Source: an uncultured Bacilli bacterium (lineage in GTDB: Bacteria > Bacillota_I > Bacilli_A > RF39 > UBA660). Taken from it: a DNA stretch of 42,589 bases. The stretch covers positions 1 to 42,589 of the forward strand of contig CAKPBH010000008.1 of the NCBI GenBank assembly GCA_934140355.1. Direction: 5' to 3'. This document shows, piece by piece, positions 5,644 through 12,883 of the stretch; within the stretch, counting starts at the first letter, position 1, and every line of letters begins with the position of its first letter. The translations under genes and the position numbers were made by a program. The notes beneath the pieces are model-generated. The model was not told where the DNA came from, did no database searches, and saw only the letters and a list, made by a program, of their open reading frames with translations.

Positions 5644-6471
5644 ATGAACGAAATAGCAGTGGTAAATCAATTACCAAAAATAACAGACAAAATTGAAGAA
5701 ATTGGTAAAAGTTTAGAAGAAAGATTAGAAAATTTAGGATTAGACAATTTAATCTGTAATGAAGAAACAAGAAAAGAAATAGCAGACTTAAGGACATCTT
5801 TAAAGAAAGAACAAACTGAATATGAAACTCAAAGAAAAAATATTAAGAATGTAATTTTAAAACCTTATGAAGAGTTCAATAAAGTTTATGACGAAAACAT
5901 AAAAACTAAATATGATGAGGCTATAAATATTTTAACTTCAAAAATTGGTGTAGTAGAGAATGAAATCAAGGAAAATACAAGATCCAAAATGATTGAATTT
6001 TTTGAAGAATATAGAGAATTTAACTTAATTAAAAGTGATTGGATAGCTTTTGAAGAATTAGGGGTAAAAATAGGGATTAATCAGTTGACACCAAAAGGAG
6101 AGTTAGTCAAAAAAGTAAAAGATGAAATTATTGAGAAAATTACACAAGTAAAATCAAATATTGATACTATTTCAACAATGGAAAATAGCGAAGAAATATT
6201 GGCAGAATATATTAAGCATAAAGACTTAGGACAAGCTATCAGAATCGTAAATGACAGACATATGATTTTGGAAACTATAAGAATTTCAAATCAAGAAATT
6301 AAACAGAAAGAAGAAACGAAAAAAGAAAGCATTGCAAAAGTAAATGAAGTTCTACAAACTCCAATTGTAGAAGAAAAACTATATACTGTTAAGTTTAGTG
6401 TAACATCTACAAAAGATAAATTAACAGAATTAAAAAAGTTTTTAGTAGAAGGTGGTTATAAATATGAATAA
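5644..6471 (+). CDS. DUF1351 family phage protein
   Basis: A 275-aa protein with a long central coiled coil (NEETRKEIADLRTSLKKEQT onward) and the conserved KPYEEFNKVYDENIK region of DUF1351. The C-terminus (LYTVKFSVTSTKDKLTELKK) forms a small alpha/beta domain. DUF1351 genes are nearly always next to the Bet/RecT annealing protein, as here, so a role in recombination is likely although the activity is unknown. Start chosen at ATG 5644, eight bases after AAAGGA. Confidence 0.8.
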   Translation: MNEIAVVNQLPKITDKIEEIGKSLEERLENLGLDNLICNEETRKEIADLRTSLKKEQTEYETQRKNIKNVILKPYEEFNKVYDENIKTKYDEAINILTSKIGVVENEIKENTRSKMIEFFEEYREFNLIKSDWIAFEELGVKIGINQLTPKGELVKKVKDEIIEKITQVKSNIDTISTMENSEEILAEYIKHKDLGQAIRIVNDRHMILETIRISNQEIKQKEETKKESIAKVNEVLQTPIVEEKLYTVKFSVTSTKDKLTELKKFLVEGGYKYE

Positions 6472-7153
6472 TCAAGGACAAGAAATAGTAGTTAAGTATG
6501 AAGTAGAAGGACAAGAAGTTAAATTAACTCCAACAATAGTTCAACAATACATAGTTGGAACAGATGCCAAAATAACAATGCCAGAATTTAAGATGTTTAC
6601 TGAATTATGCAAAGTTAGAAAATTAAACCCATTTTTAAAAGAAGCATATTTAATTAAATATTCTAATAAACAACCAGCACAAATAGTTGTCGGTAAAGAT
6701 GCCATTTTAAAAAGAGCTGTTTTAAATAACAAGTACAATGGAATGAAATCAGGAATAATTGTATTAACCGAATCAGGTGAAGAAAAAGAAAGAAAAGGAA
6801 CATTTAAATTGTCAACCGAAACATTAGTAGGAGGTTGGGCAGAGGTTTTTAGAAAAGATTGGGAAAATTCAGTTTATTGTAGTGTGTCTTATGATGAAAC
6901 TGTACAAAAAAAGAGTGATGGAACTCCTAATCAAAGTTGGAGTAAGCAACCAGCTACAATGCTAGAAAAAGTAGCAAAAGTAAGAGCATTAAGAGAGGCT
7001 TTTGTGGAAGATTTAGCAGGTATGTATGAAGCAGAAGAAGTTAATGTTGATTTGCCAGAAATAAAAGAAGAAACGATTATTAAACAAGATGATGTAATAG
7101 ATGTGCAGGTTGAGGAAGATAATGTTGAAGAAGTAGATATGAATGAATTATAA
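6464..7153 (+). CDS. bet: Bet/RecT-type single-strand annealing recombinase
   Basis: A 229-aa protein matching phage Bet: TDAKITMPEFKMFTELCKVR, then LNPFLKEAYLIKY, IVVGKDAILKRA, VGGWAEVFRKDW and PATMLEKVAKVRALREAF. These proteins anneal complementary single strands and act with an exonuclease and SSB in phage recombination. No dedicated exonuclease is obvious nearby; the MBL-fold protein follows directly. Start at ATG 6464, overlapping the DUF1351 gene by eight bases. The last 35 residues are an acidic tail. Confidence 0.88.
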   Translation: MNNQGQEIVVKYEVEGQEVKLTPTIVQQYIVGTDAKITMPEFKMFTELCKVRKLNPFLKEAYLIKYSNKQPAQIVVGKDAILKRAVLNNKYNGMKSGIIVLTESGEEKERKGTFKLSTETLVGGWAEVFRKDWENSVYCSVSYDETVQKKSDGTPNQSWSKQPATMLEKVAKVRALREAFVEDLAGMYEAEEVNVDLPEIKEETIIKQDDVIDVQVEEDNVEEVDMNEL

Positions 7154-7787
7154 AATTATAAATACAGGCTCTGATGGAAATGCAACAATATTGGAAGAAT
7201 TTATTTTAATTGATTGTGGTGTAACTTTTAAAAAATTAAATGAATGTTATAAGCAACTTAAAATAGTTCTTCTAACCCACATTCATCAAGACCACTTTAA
7301 TAAGATAACAATATCTAAATTAGCAATAGAAAGACCAACTTTAAGATTTGCTTGTTGCGAGTGGTTAGTTGAAGACTTAATAAAATGTGGTGTAAGAAAA
7401 GAAAATATTGATGTATTAAAAATAGGTTGCAAATATAACTATAAATTATTTAAAGTAATGCCAATTATGTTATATCATGATGTACCAAATTGTGGCTATA
7501 GAATATTTATTAACAATAAAAAAGTAATTTATATGACAGATACAAGGACGTTAGAAGGAATAACAGCTAAAGGATATGATTTGTATTTAGTAGAAAGTAA
7601 TTATTCAGAAGAAGAATTAGCAGAAAGGATAAAAGAAAAAACTTCAAATGGAGAATTTGTTTACGAAAATAGAGTTAAACAGACACATTTATCTAAAGAA
7701 TACACTTCAAATTGGTTACTAAAAAATATGAGTAATAATTCAGAGTATGTATTTATGCATGAACATAAGGAGAGACAAGTAAAATGA
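7143..7787 (+). CDS. MBL-fold metallo-hydrolase (YycJ/WalJ-like)
   Basis: A 214-aa metallo-beta-lactamase-fold protein. H46-x-H48-x-D50-H51 (THIHQDHF) is the metal-binding signature, followed by LYHDVPNCGYRIF, VIYMTDTRTL and a final FMHEHKE. It resembles the YycJ family, predicted 5'-3' exonucleases. Placed between bet and ssb and overlapping bet by 11 bases, it could supply the nuclease partner for annealing recombination; this is an inference. Confidence 0.8.
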   Translation: MNYKIINTGSDGNATILEEFILIDCGVTFKKLNECYKQLKIVLLTHIHQDHFNKITISKLAIERPTLRFACCEWLVEDLIKCGVRKENIDVLKIGCKYNYKLFKVMPIMLYHDVPNCGYRIFINNKKVIYMTDTRTLEGITAKGYDLYLVESNYSEEELAERIKEKTSNGEFVYENRVKQTHLSKEYTSNWLLKNMSNNSEYVFMHEHKERQVK

Positions 7788-7924
7788 TTAGAACTGATGA
7801 ATATTATGGTGGAACTTATCCAGAGCCATACGAAGAAATAGATGATGTTGAATACGAAGATGACTATGATTTGCATATGGCAGATGTGAATCATGAATTA
7901 AAAATATTGGAGGAAATAGAATGA
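7784..7924 (+). CDS. Small acidic hypothetical protein (46 aa)
   Basis: ATG at 7784 overlaps the previous stop and is preceded by AAGGAG. The product (MIRTDEYYGGTYPEPYEEID, then DVEYEDDYDLHM) is strongly acidic and tyrosine-rich, with no recognised domain. It overlaps the next gene by ATGA. Acidic mini-proteins of this kind can be DNA mimics, but nothing here proves that. Confidence 0.5.
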   Translation: MIRTDEYYGGTYPEPYEEIDDVEYEDDYDLHMADVNHELKILEEIE

Positions 7925-8136
7925 AATTAAAAAGATTAGATTTAGACGGATATGAAGCAAAAATGATTGGAATTGAAAGATATAAAGAAATTGCAAGAAA
8001 ACATAATTTATTTACTAAAAAATGGACTTATGGAAGATTAAAAGAGTTTAGTAGAGAAATACAGGAAGAAATTGATATTAAAATCTCAAAGAAAAAAAGT
8101 TTATTTAAAAAATTAAAAAGGAGAAAAAATAAATGA
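7921..8136 (+). CDS. Small basic hypothetical protein (71 aa)
   Basis: A lysine-rich protein (MKLKRLDLDGYEAKMIGIER, ending SLFKKLKRRKNK) overlapping both neighbours by four bases (ATGA on each side). Its highly basic C-terminus suggests nucleic-acid contact. It lies between the recombination genes and ssb. No family recognised. Confidence 0.55.
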   Translation: MKLKRLDLDGYEAKMIGIERYKEIARKHNLFTKKWTYGRLKEFSREIQEEIDIKISKKKSLFKKLKRRKNK

Positions 8137-8576
8137 ATAAGGCAATATTAATTGGAAGATTAACAAAAGATGTTGAATTAAGATATACACAATCAAATAC
8201 TGCATGTGCAACATTTGATTTGGCTATTAACAATGGAAAAGATAGTTCTGGGAATGATAGACCAGCAGATTTTATAAGAGTAGTAATATGGGAAAAACAA
8301 GCTGAAAACATGGCGAAATATACTCACAAGGGTAGTCAAATTGCAGTAGAAGGAAGTATAAAGACTGATAGTTGGGAAGATGAAAAAGGAGAAAAAAGGT
8401 ATAGAACATATGTTCTTGCTAGAAGAATTATGTTTCTAGATAGTAAGAGAACTGAAGAGCCTTTACCTCAAGAACCTAACTATATTAATAGTCAGATAAG
8501 CCAATCAGAACAAACTGATCCATTTGCTAACTTTGGAGCAGAAGTTCAAATTAGTGAAGATGATTTACCATTTTAA
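8133..8576 (+). CDS. ssb: Single-stranded DNA-binding protein
   Basis: A 147-aa SSB: an OB-fold domain (MNKAILIGRLTKDVELRYTQ, TFDLAINN, ADFIRVVIWEKQAENM, QIAVEGSIKTDSWED) followed by a flexible linker and the acidic C-terminal tip DDLPF that docks partner proteins. It coats single-stranded DNA during phage replication and Bet-mediated annealing. Length and ends are typical of bacterial/phage SSB. It overlaps the upstream small gene by four bases. Confidence 0.95.
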   Translation: MNKAILIGRLTKDVELRYTQSNTACATFDLAINNGKDSSGNDRPADFIRVVIWEKQAENMAKYTHKGSQIAVEGSIKTDSWEDEKGEKRYRTYVLARRIMFLDSKRTEEPLPQEPNYINSQISQSEQTDPFANFGAEVQISEDDLPF

Positions 8577-8588
8577 AGGAGTTATAAA

Positions 8589-8741
8589 ATGAATAAGATT
8601 GAATATTTATTAGCAATTGAAAAAGCAATTAAATTATTAAATAATCAAAAAAAGAAAGTAACTACTAGGTCGGAAAAGATAGAAATAAGTGAGATACAAG
8701 AAAAATTAAGTAGTTTATATTATGAAATAAAAAAAGGATAA
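8589..8741 (+). CDS. Small hypothetical helical protein (50 aa)
   Basis: ATG at 8589 follows AAAGGAGTTATAAA. The product (MNKIEYLLAIEKAIKLLNNQ ... SSLYYEIKKG) is predicted all-helical and basic, with heptad-like leucine/isoleucine spacing. It fills the gap between ssb and the NinB-like gene with three bases to spare. No function recognised. Confidence 0.5.
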   Translation: MNKIEYLLAIEKAIKLLNNQKKKVTTRSEKIEISEIQEKLSSLYYEIKKG

Positions 8742-8744
8742 AAA

Positions 8745-9260
8745 ATGAAAATAACTGGTAGACCTGAGGAATTAGCATTGCAACTATTTAAATTAGATAA
8801 AGACAAATTATATGAAATAAAAGAATACAAGAAATTAAGAGGTACACAAGCAAATAGATATTTTCATAAATTGGTTAATGAATTAGCAAGATACAACCGA
8901 GGAATAGGACATGCTATATCAGATGATGAAATGAAAATAAATATTAATTTAGCCTATGGAACGATAGCAAAACAGGAAGACGGAACAATCTCTGGTGCTA
9001 AAGTTCCTAAAGGCACTAATATGTCTATATTTTATCCTTATGCGAAATGGTATAAATCAGAAAACAATTGTGATTGCTACATTTTTTATAAAAGAACTAG
9101 TGAATTAGATACAAAGGAATTTTGGCAATTAATAAAAGGTTTGGAGAAAGAGTGCCAAGATGTTGGAATAGAAACACTAGAAGAAAGAGAATTTAGATTA
9201 ATAATGGAAGAGTATGAGTATGAAAGGAATTATAAAAATGAGGTTAAAAATAGTAGATAA
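8745..9260 (+). CDS. NinB/Orf-like phage recombination protein
   Basis: A 171-aa protein. The segment KKLRGTQANRYFHKLVNELA resembles the R-S-L-x-x-N-x-Y-x-H/W motif of NinB-like proteins, and SELDTKEFWQLIKGLEKECQ followed by DVGIETL matches the conserved C-terminal helix of this family in Firmicutes phages. Lambda NinB (Orf) is a recombination mediator that binds SSB and ssDNA; proximity to ssb and bet supports the same pathway. The match is by eye and the family is divergent. Confidence 0.5.
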   Translation: MKITGRPEELALQLFKLDKDKLYEIKEYKKLRGTQANRYFHKLVNELARYNRGIGHAISDDEMKININLAYGTIAKQEDGTISGAKVPKGTNMSIFYPYAKWYKSENNCDCYIFYKRTSELDTKEFWQLIKGLEKECQDVGIETLEEREFRLIMEEYEYERNYKNEVKNSR

Positions 9261-9687
9261 AACAAGATATAATTTGCTAGAAAAAATCGTTGATAGAACA
9301 GATAACTATCTTAATCAAATAAAAGATGATTTTAAGAAAATAGATGATTTAAAATCAAAGATTGAAGAATTAGAAAATGAAATGAAAAATATAACCAACT
9401 TATTTCAAGAAAAAGAAAATCAGAGAAGAAAAAATGCTAGTAAAGTTGGTGGATTACAAGCAAGTTTAAATAAAGAAAAAAACAAAACCAAAAAATTATT
9501 AGAGTATCAAACAATTTTAGAAAAGAAACTTAATAGCACAATGGAAATTAAAAATCTAGAAATAAAATCTAAAGATGCTGAAATAAAAATGTTACGAGGT
9601 GTTGGAAAAAAGAAAAATATTGAAGATTATAAAAATTATGTTGAATGTAGAAAAGAATTAGAAAAGAGGAAACATTGTGAACAATAA
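9238..9687 (+). CDS. Coiled-coil protein of unknown function
   Basis: A 149-aa protein, nearly all predicted coiled coil (DDLKSKIEELENEMKNITNL, NKEKNKTKKLLEYQTILEKK). Start taken at ATG 9238 after GAAAGGA, overlapping the NinB-like gene by 23 bases; an in-frame ATG at 9214 is less well placed. The C-terminus has a small basic region with Cys residues. It probably acts as an oligomeric scaffold, but no function is recognisable. Confidence 0.55.
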   Translation: MRLKIVDKTRYNLLEKIVDRTDNYLNQIKDDFKKIDDLKSKIEELENEMKNITNLFQEKENQRRKNASKVGGLQASLNKEKNKTKKLLEYQTILEKKLNSTMEIKNLEIKSKDAEIKMLRGVGKKKNIEDYKNYVECRKELEKRKHCEQ

Positions 9688-9871
9688 AAATATTATTATC
9701 ACAGGATTTAGTTTAGGGTTCGGTTTAATGTGTTTTATTTGGGGAGTTTTATGGATGATGATGTGTTTAGATTACAAACATCAAACAATAAAATTAGAGC
9801 AAAGTAATGCCGATTTAAAATGGCAGTTAAGTGAAATATCAAGTTTATGTGGAGGTAACGATGTCAAATAA
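9677..9871 (+). CDS. Small single-pass membrane protein
   Basis: A 64-aa protein starting at GTG 9677, six bases after GAGGA, with one transmembrane segment (residues about 6-29, IIITGFSLGFGLMCFIWGVL) and a short coiled C-terminal tail. It overlaps both neighbours by 11 bases. The layout (short N-terminus, one helix, charged cytoplasmic coil) recalls Rz-like or superinfection-exclusion peptides, but no family is recognised. Confidence 0.5.
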   Translation: MNNKNIIITGFSLGFGLMCFIWGVLWMMMCLDYKHQTIKLEQSNADLKWQLSEISSLCGGNDVK

Positions 9872-10097
9872 ATTTATAACAAATCCAGCAAATAAAAATG
9901 AAATACTTTCTATTGAAGGTTGTAGAGATGAGATAGAGCGGTTAAATCAAGAACTTCAAAAGAAACAAAAAATAATTAATGAAGTAATGAATTTGATAAA
10001 AAAGTATGGAAAATATGATGGCGAAAAGTGTACTCAAGGATTTCAAATGTGGACTGCAGATCTTAATAAAATTTTAGATATATTAAAGGAGAAATAA
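9861..10097 (+). CDS. Hypothetical coiled-coil protein (78 aa)
   Basis: The start is ATG 9861, right after GGAGGTAACG; a longer in-frame ORF from 9831 has no ribosome-binding site. The product (MSNKFITNPANKNEILSIEG ... IERLNQELQKKQKIINEV) has a coiled-coil core. No function recognised. Confidence 0.5.
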   Translation: MSNKFITNPANKNEILSIEGCRDEIERLNQELQKKQKIINEVMNLIKKYGKYDGEKCTQGFQMWTADLNKILDILKEK

Positions 10098-10099
10098 TT

Positions 10100-10489
10100 A
10101 TGGGATACGATATGGAATATAAAAATTATGAAGAATTAAAAGAAAAATTATTATATAAAAGAATAGTTGATTTTAATAAAGATACATTAACACTTGATGA
10201 TGGAACAATATTATCTATTGTAGAGGCTGAACAAGACTGTTGTGCTATGGCATACGGAACATTTAAAGATGTGAAGTTAGATGCTGTTATTACTAATGTT
10301 TCTAAACCCGAAATAAAAAATCTTTCAAATGAAGATACTACAATAAACACAGCAATTGTAACAATATATCATAATCAAAATCCAATTGCTATTGCTGATT
10401 GCTATGCTGATGCTGGAAATGGTGGATATTATTATAGTGTTTGTGCTTTCAAAATAAATTGTGATTACTACAAAATTATTTCGGCTTAA
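10100..10489 (+). CDS. DUF7448-like phage protein
   Basis: A 129-aa protein. DTLTLDDGTILSIVEAEQDC and CAMAYGTFKDVKLDAVITNV resemble the DUF7448 pattern: a beta-strand with DGT, an acidic segment with Cys-Cys, then a second strand. The C-terminal half is beta-rich (IVTIYHNQNPIAIADCYAD, YYYSVCAFKINCDYY). AAGGAG lies nine bases before ATG. The function of this family is unknown. Confidence 0.5.
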   Translation: MGYDMEYKNYEELKEKLLYKRIVDFNKDTLTLDDGTILSIVEAEQDCCAMAYGTFKDVKLDAVITNVSKPEIKNLSNEDTTINTAIVTIYHNQNPIAIADCYADAGNGGYYYSVCAFKINCDYYKIISA

Positions 10490-10505
10490 AAGGAGAAATA
10501 AGAAT

Positions 10506-10883
10506 ATGAATAAAGAAGAAATTGAGAATAGGATTTATATTTGTGAAAAAAGGGCTAATTCATATAGAGAAGTTGGAAATACAAAGGTTGCAGAAAAATA
10601 TAATACAGAAAAATACAAATGGGAAAAATTATTAAGTGATTTAGAATTACTGGAAGAAAAAAAGATAAACGAATTATTGGATTATAAAAAGGGCTATTAT
10701 AATCAAAAAGATGTGATTGATAAAATAAATAATTATATAGATAACTATGATGTATTTAAAGTATTTAGTTTTCCATTAATGAAAAAATGGGAAGAAAATC
10801 AAGTTAAATCAAGTATAAATTATGAATTTAAAACATCTTTAATAAAAGATTTAAAAGATATATTAAAAGAGGTGTTGGAATGA
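10506..10883 (+). CDS. Hypothetical protein (125 aa)
   Basis: The start is ATG 10506 after AAAGGAGAAATAAGAAT; an upstream in-frame ATG at 10461 overlaps the previous gene. The product is charged and mostly helical (MNKEEIENRIYICEKRANSY). It overlaps the YopX gene by ATGA. No domain recognised. Confidence 0.55.
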   Translation: MNKEEIENRIYICEKRANSYREVGNTKVAEKYNTEKYKWEKLLSDLELLEEKKINELLDYKKGYYNQKDVIDKINNYIDNYDVFKVFSFPLMKKWEENQVKSSINYEFKTSLIKDLKDILKEVLE

Positions 10884-11281
10884 ATAGAGAAATAAAATTT
10901 AGAGGAAAGCACCTGAATAAATGGATTTATGGTTATTTATTAAAAAGTGTTGATGATGGCAAGTATTATATTTCAGTAAGTTTAGACCAATTCTATCAAG
11001 TCAAAGAAGAAATGATAGGACAATTTGTAGGTTTAAAAGATAAAAATGGTGTAGAAATTTATGAAAACGATATTATTGACATTCATCAAACAGTTAATGG
11101 GTTCAATCAATTTATTATTCAATATGATAATTATAAATTTAGTGCCAGATACTATAATCAAAAAACAAAACAAATATTAGACTGGTATCAATATGATTTA
11201 GATGAATTGTTTGAATTAAATGAGTTTGAAAAAGAAATAGAAATAATAGGAAATATTTATGAAAACGAGGTGTCAGAATGA
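10880..11281 (+). CDS. YopX family protein
   Basis: A 133-aa YopX-type protein: the signature MNREIKFRGKHLNKWIYGYL opens it, followed by IGQFVGLKDKNGVEIYENDI, which is diagnostic, and a final EIIGNIYEN. YopX proteins are widespread in phages of Firmicutes and form toroidal oligomers in a solved structure, but their role is unknown. The gene overlaps both neighbours by four bases. Confidence 0.88.
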   Translation: MNREIKFRGKHLNKWIYGYLLKSVDDGKYYISVSLDQFYQVKEEMIGQFVGLKDKNGVEIYENDIIDIHQTVNGFNQFIIQYDNYKFSARYYNQKTKQILDWYQYDLDELFELNEFEKEIEIIGNIYENEVSE

Positions 11282-11649
11282 ATAAAGAAGATTTATATCC
11301 TTTAATAGGTAAATATTTAAATGGTTATAAGATAGTCAAAATAGAAGAAGATCCATTTGTAAAAGGACAAATTAACTTATGGACTGATGAATGGATAACA
11401 GAATATTTTGGAGATAAAAGTATAGTCAAATTTTTTATAAGACCAGAGAGTAATTCATCTAAGATATACAAAGAACTAATTGACAAAGAAATATACCAAC
11501 TAAAAGATAATTGGAATAAGTTAAAAGACTTTATATCAAAAGAATATTATATGTATTTACCATTAGAGGCAAGCACAAAATCTATAACAATTCTTATAGG
11601 TAAAATGCAAGAACTAGAAAAAGGAAACGATAATAATGGAAATAACTAA
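11278..11649 (+). CDS. Hypothetical protein (123 aa)
   Basis: A mixed alpha/beta protein (MNKEDLYPLIGKYLNGYKIV, WTDEWITEYFGDKSIVKFFI) ending in an asparagine-rich tail. Coupled by ATGA to the YopX gene and overlapping the next gene by 14 bases. No domain recognised. Confidence 0.55.
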   Translation: MNKEDLYPLIGKYLNGYKIVKIEEDPFVKGQINLWTDEWITEYFGDKSIVKFFIRPESNSSKIYKELIDKEIYQLKDNWNKLKDFISKEYYMYLPLEASTKSITILIGKMQELEKGNDNNGNN

Positions 11650-11899
11650 AACAATTTGTGATGTTTGTGAAGAAGAAACAAACAATAAAAAAATTAATAT
11701 ACAAGTAATTTTTACTACTGAACAAAATGAAGGCAGATGTTGTAAACCTTATTTATGTAATGAAAAATTAAATTTATGTGATAAATGTTTTAATAATGTT
11801 CTATACAATGGTAACTATATATATTCAAATGGTGCTATGGGACACAATACTTATTTTTTTAAAAAAATAGAAAGTTGGAAAAGTAATGTTAAAGATTAA
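11636..11899 (+). CDS. Small zinc-ribbon-like protein
   Basis: An 87-aa protein with Cys pairs CDVC near residue 8, CC and C around 34-40, and CDKC around 48 (ICDVCEEETNNKK ... NLCDKCFNNV), the arrangement of a treble-clef or zinc-ribbon knuckle. It probably binds one or two zinc ions. The N-terminus is encoded across the end of the preceding gene. Role unknown; nucleic-acid or protein binding is possible. Confidence 0.55.
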   Translation: MEITKTICDVCEEETNNKKINIQVIFTTEQNEGRCCKPYLCNEKLNLCDKCFNNVLYNGNYIYSNGAMGHNTYFFKKIESWKSNVKD

Positions 11900-12134
11900 A
11901 GTATTTGATTGTGATTGTGAAAATCAGTTGACTAAGGATGTTAATAATTTTATAGAAGAAATAAATAATCAAGATGAGGAAGTTATAGATATTAAATTCT
12001 CTACAAGTGTAAGTGTTTATAGAGATGAACAAATATATTGCTTTAGCGCATTAATTATGTATGATAATAAAATTTACAAAAAATATAAACTAAAAAGATA
12101 TGAAATAGTAGAGAAAGTAGAGAGTGATGAGTAA
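11886..12134 (+). CDS. Cse60-like small protein
   Basis: An 82-aa protein resembling the Cse60 family: it opens MLKIKVFDCDCENQLTKDVN, then has IDIKFSTSVS and QIYCFSALIMYDNK, the conserved central strands. Cse60 was named from a sporulation-region gene in Bacillus but homologues are common in phages, where their role is unknown. Overlaps the zinc-knuckle gene by 14 bases. Confidence 0.65.
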   Translation: MLKIKVFDCDCENQLTKDVNNFIEEINNQDEEVIDIKFSTSVSVYRDEQIYCFSALIMYDNKIYKKYKLKRYEIVEKVESDE

Positions 12135-12371
12135 ATGACTAGAGAAGAATTTGTAAAACAAAGATGTGAAATAGATAAAATAACAGAGGAAGAATTTGAA
12201 AAAAAATATAGAGTTGTTGATTGTAATTGTGGTGAATATTATTGTAAAGGTTATAAATGCCTTGATTTAGATGGCTTATTAAAAGAAAATCAAGAATTAA
12301 AGAAACAAGTTGAAGATGTGTTTAATGAGAATATAGAACTTTTAACAACCCTATTCCAAAGAATGATTTAA
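12135..12371 (+). CDS. Hypothetical protein, probably with an altered C-terminus
   Basis: A 78-aa protein starting right after the previous stop (MTREEFVKQRCEIDKITEEE), with a Cys-rich centre (DCNCGEYYCKGYKC) that could bind zinc and a coiled C-terminus. A second open frame (-1 relative) runs from about 12329 to a stop at 12446, encoding a plausible protein tail, so this gene may be truncated by a frameshift near 12340. Confidence 0.5.
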   Translation: MTREEFVKQRCEIDKITEEEFEKKYRVVDCNCGEYYCKGYKCLDLDGLLKENQELKKQVEDVFNENIELLTTLFQRMI

Positions 12372-12448
12372 AAAAATTTCCTATATTGGAACAATATCAA
12401 GGAGAAGATATAAGTTATATAGTTTATGAAGAAATAGAAATATTATAG
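12329..12448 (+). pseudogene. Frameshifted 3' remnant of the preceding gene
   Basis: In the -1 frame relative to the previous gene this stretch reads NNPIPKNDLKKFPILEQY then QGEDISYIVYEEIEIL and stops at 12448, without a start codon or ribosome-binding site. Codon use is like that of real genes here. It most likely was the C-terminus of the 12135 gene before a one-base indel, or is made by ribosomal frameshifting; no strong slippery heptamer is present. Confidence 0.4.
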
Positions 12449-12479
12449 GTATTATTTAATAAAAAGGAGGAGACAAAAA

Positions 12480-12881
12480 ATGAAAGGATTAGAAAGAATA
12501 AAAATTTTAGCATCAGATATTACTGATAAACCACTGCTAAAAATAATTGATTATTTATTAACTAGAGAGGATATGAACGAAAAATATTTGAATGAAGAGA
12601 AAACATTAGAGAAAATGATTTCCTTCATTAAAAAAGAAGCATCAAAAGAGCAGAAAAATGGCGTAGCTATGATAGAAGATGATGTGGTCTATGGTTGGGC
12701 TATACATTATTTTGATGAATCCGACGAAAAATTAGGAATCATTGAAAAAGAACAAGTAGAAAATGACAATGAAATTATATCTAATACCAAGTTGGAAAAA
12801 GATAAAAAAACTAAAGCACAGGTACATTCAAATTCAAGGGGAAAAAATTGGGTTCCTGAAGGGCAACTAAGTTTATTTTAA
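12480..12881 (+). CDS. PcfK-like protein
   Basis: A 133-aa protein with the PcfK pattern: LERIKILASDITDKPLLKII, DYLLTREDMNEKYLNEEKTL and NGVAMIEDDVVYGWAIHYFD. It ends with GQLSLF, a short hydrophobic tip. PcfK was named from the Enterococcus pCF10 conjugation region; homologues are common in phages beside PcfJ. The function is not established. A strong Shine-Dalgarno (AAGGAGGAG) precedes ATG. Confidence 0.8.
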   Translation: MKGLERIKILASDITDKPLLKIIDYLLTREDMNEKYLNEEKTLEKMISFIKKEASKEQKNGVAMIEDDVVYGWAIHYFDESDEKLGIIEKEQVENDNEIISNTKLEKDKKTKAQVHSNSRGKNWVPEGQLSLF

Positions 12882-12883
12882 TT

